Made by a program: the position numbers and the translations under genes. A stretch of DNA of 15,442 nt. Source: Lachnospiraceae bacterium. Its GTDB lineage: Bacteria > Bacillota_A > Clostridia > Lachnospirales > Lachnospiraceae. Shown here in pieces: positions 14,000 to 15,442 of the stretch. Below the pieces are notes generated by a model. It was not told the origin of the DNA, made no database searches, and was given only the letters and a program-made list of their open reading frames with translations. The stretch's first letter is position 1. Every line of letters begins with the position of its first letter. Location of the stretch: positions 1 to 15,442 of the forward strand of contig DMAZ01000191.1 in NCBI GenBank assembly GCA_003446335.1. The letters are read 5' to 3'.

Positions 14000-14034
14000 T
14001 GTTATTATAGTAAAGACAGGTGATGGTCATATGT
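14000..14034 (+). promoter_or_regulatory. niaR promoter with candidate NiaR operator
   Basis: TGTTATTAT (14000-14008) is an extended -10. Over the predicted start site lies ACAGGTG-N5-CATATGT (14016-14022 and 14028-14034). The left half matches the ACAGGTG half-site known for Firmicute NiaR operators, and the right half matches its complement CACCTGT at 5 of 7 positions. Autorepression by nicotinate-bound NiaR is inferred. Confidence 0.4.
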
Positions 14035-14059
14035 AAACATTGTGGTTTGAGGCAGGAAT

Positions 14060-14605
14060 ATGAGTGGTGAAAAACGCAGAGAAAAGCTTGTTCAGATGCT
14101 CAGCAGCAGTGACTCTCCGGTGGCCGGAAGAGTCCTGTCGGAAAAATTAAAGGTCAGCCGACAGGTAATTGTTCAGGATATAGCGCTGCTTCGGGCCAAT
14201 GGTATGCAGATCTTTTCCACCAGCAGAGGATATTATCTGCAGTCTACTGAGTCCCTGAGCAGAGTCTTCAAAGTGAGGCACACGGAAGACGAAGTTCAGG
14301 AAGAGCTTAATTTAATTGTGGATCTGGGCGGGAGAGTTGAAGATGTGTTCGTCTATCATAAAGTGTATAACGTGGTCCGCGCCGAGCTTCATCTGAAATC
14401 CCGGTGGGAGGTGCAGAAATATCTTGAGGAGATCAAAAGCGGTGAGTCAAGCCTTCTCATGAAGGTGACCAGCGGATATCACTACCATACGGTCACCGCG
14501 GACTCAAAGGAAACGTTGGATCTTATCCAGGAGAAGCTGGCTGAGAGGGGATTTCTTGCACCGCTCAGAGACTATGAACCGGTGAATTTCTGGGTGGAAA
14601 ATTGA
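14060..14605 (+). CDS. niaR: NiaR-type transcription repressor (HTH plus 3H domain)
   Basis: 181 residues. Residues 1-60 are an HTH_11 domain (RREKLVQMLSSSDSPVAGRVLSEKLKVSRQVIVQDIALLR is the helix run). Residues about 70-175 are the 3H domain named for its conserved histidines: His74 with Glu82, VYHKVYNVVRAEL with His100, and GYHYHTV with His141 and His143. In the Thermotoga homologue the equivalent His/Glu set binds a metal. Family knowledge: NiaR represses niacin uptake and NAD biosynthesis genes, with nicotinic acid as co-repressor. GAGG at 14049-14052 precedes the ATG. No NAD or niacin genes are in the window, so its targets lie elsewhere apart from its own promoter. Confidence 0.9.
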   Translation: MSGEKRREKLVQMLSSSDSPVAGRVLSEKLKVSRQVIVQDIALLRANGMQIFSTSRGYYLQSTESLSRVFKVRHTEDEVQEELNLIVDLGGRVEDVFVYHKVYNVVRAELHLKSRWEVQKYLEEIKSGESSLLMKVTSGYHYHTVTADSKETLDLIQEKLAERGFLAPLRDYEPVNFWVEN

Positions 14606-14663
14606 ATGATAGGCTCTCAGGAAACAAAAATCGGAAGCTCAGGATCGATAAGGGATAGTAAGA

Positions 14664-14706
14664 CCCCTGCATGGAAGAAAGTTTTCACACTTCAGCCATG
14701 CAGGGG
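14664..14706. terminator. Bidirectional terminator between niaR and the GH13 gene
   Basis: A perfect 11-bp stem (CCCCTGCATGG 14664-14674, CCATGCAGGGG 14696-14706) has a 21-base loop that can pair further (AAGT/ACTT). In the forward direction it is followed by CTCTTTTATTACTTT. The GH13 stop codon is eight bases to the right, so it also serves the convergent gene. Confidence 0.8.
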
Positions 14707-14714
14707 CTCTTTTA

Positions 14715-15442
14715 TTACTTTGAAGGGGACCCGACCATATGATAGACCCTCGTCTCGTATGGTCTTAAAATGCGGGGAGACCCGTTTTCCGCATAGTTGC
14801 ACAGGACCTGTTCTCTGCGGACTTTGCGCCACCTCCGAGGGATGGGCAGAAAGACGTTCTTTTTCGCAAAGGAGCAGACGATCAGGTATCTGTCGCCGTT
14901 CAGAGAGCGCTCGTAGACATAGAGTTTCGAATGCAGTCTGAAATATTCACGATAATCTCCATAGATCAGGGTCTCAGTCTCCCTGCGAAGAGCAAGGCAC
15001 CTGCGGTAGAAGTTCAGAATGCTGTTCTCGTCTGCCTCTTCGGCAGCGACGTTTATCCTGCGATAATTCGGATTGACATAGAACCATGGGACAGCCTGCG
15101 AAAAGCCGGCATTGGCCGTCCGATCCCACTGTACGGGAGTGCGGGAAGAGTCCCGGCTCGATACATGGATCCTGCGAAGGCGCAGTTCCTTCGATTCCCT
15201 CTTATGGAATGTGTAATAAGCGTTCTTGGAAGCTATATCCTCGTACTGCTCAATTGAGGGAAGATGAATATTGGTCATGCCTATTTCCTGACCCTGATAG
15301 ATGAACGGGCAGCCCTGCTGGAACAGATAGGACGCCGCAAGAGACGTACCGGACTCCCTCCAGAATTTCAGGCTTCCGTACCGGCTGATCACTCTTGGAT
15401 GATCGTGGTTCTCGAGGTACAGCGCGTTCCATGCCTTGCCCT
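14715..15442 (-). CDS. GH13 alpha-glucosidase (oligo-1,6-glucosidase type), 5'-truncated
   Basis: The frame stays open to the window end, so the GTG at 15392 is not the start and the N-terminal half of the enzyme is missing. 241 residues are visible. Seen: YLENHDHPR near the start is GH13 conserved region IV, with the Asp that stabilises the transition state. Then come FIYQGQEIGMTNI, SRDSSRTPVQWD, NAGFSQAVPWFYVNPNY and the small C-terminal beta domain. These match subfamily 31 (oligo-1,6-glucosidase, dextran glucosidase, sucrose isomerase group), which hydrolyses terminal alpha-1,6 or alpha-1,4 glucosides inside the cell. The nucleophile and acid/base residues lie outside the window, so exact specificity is open. 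No sugar transporter gene is visible here. Confidence 0.9.
   Translation of the reverse strand, partial: GKAWNALYLENHDHPRVISRYGSLKFWRESGTSLAASYLFQQGCPFIYQGQEIGMTNIHLPSIEQYEDIASKNAYYTFHKRESKELRLRRIHVSSRDSSRTPVQWDRTANAGFSQAVPWFYVNPNYRRINVAAEEADENSILNFYRRCLALRRETETLIYGDYREYFRLHSKLYVYERSLNGDRYLIVCSFAKKNVFLPIPRRWRKVRREQVLCNYAENGSPRILRPYETRVYHMVGSPSK

Noticed and set aside
15390..15392. GTG as start of the GH13 gene
   Set aside because: The frame continues upstream to the window edge and encodes the conserved LENHD region, so the GTG is an internal Val codon.

Overview
This window looks like a chromosomal segment from a clostridial Firmicute, probably a Lachnospiraceae-type gut anaerobe. That placement rests on gene content and signals, not on a database search. 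The base composition is moderate, ribosome binding sites are AGGAGG-like, and intrinsic terminators are strong. Several promoters carry an extended -10 (TGnTATAAT), the NAD regulator is of the NiaR/3H type, and the genes are densely packed on both strands. I saw no tRNA, rRNA, CRISPR array, insertion sequence or phage gene.

Left part (1-3990, + strand). The window opens inside an ATP-grasp ligase gene, followed after 35 bases by a tRNA-dihydrouridine synthase with an unusual low-complexity insertion. An unrecognised single-pass membrane protein with 13-residue tandem repeats near its N-terminus comes next, behind its own extended -10 promoter. An RpiB/LacA/LacB-family sugar-phosphate isomerase follows. 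It ends at a shared terminator whose loop holds the stop codon of a convergent AraC-family regulator.

Middle part (4783-6926). A 534-base gap separates the AraC gene from rlmD (23S rRNA uracil methyltransferase). It holds a candidate small RNA of about 150 nt with a promoter-like element, several hairpins and a 14-bp GNRA-capped terminator. One stretch of it matches the AraC start region at 15 of 18 positions, in the orientation needed for antisense pairing.

Central block (6889-12803, - strand) is a six-gene operon, tctC-tctB-tctA-aldolase-dehydrogenase-RraA-like lyase. A tripartite tricarboxylate transporter should bring in an organic acid. An HpcH/HpaI-family aldolase, an NAD-dependent D-2-hydroxyacid dehydrogenase and an RraA-family aldolase/decarboxylase would process it. 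A LysR-type regulator is divergently transcribed from tctC, and the shared intergenic region holds several dyads, one with the T-N11-A form. The substrate cannot be read from sequence. Two lyases next to one oxidoreductase, together with altered active-site positions in the aldolase, make this block the best candidate for a little-characterised pathway. The transcript also has a hairpin after tctC and, after the last stop codon, a hairpin whose loop repeats part of the 16S rRNA anti-Shine-Dalgarno sequence.

Right part (13053-15442). The LysR gene ends at a terminator and is followed by niaR with a plausible autoregulatory operator. niaR converges on a GH13 alpha-glucosidase that runs off the window end, and the two share a terminator.
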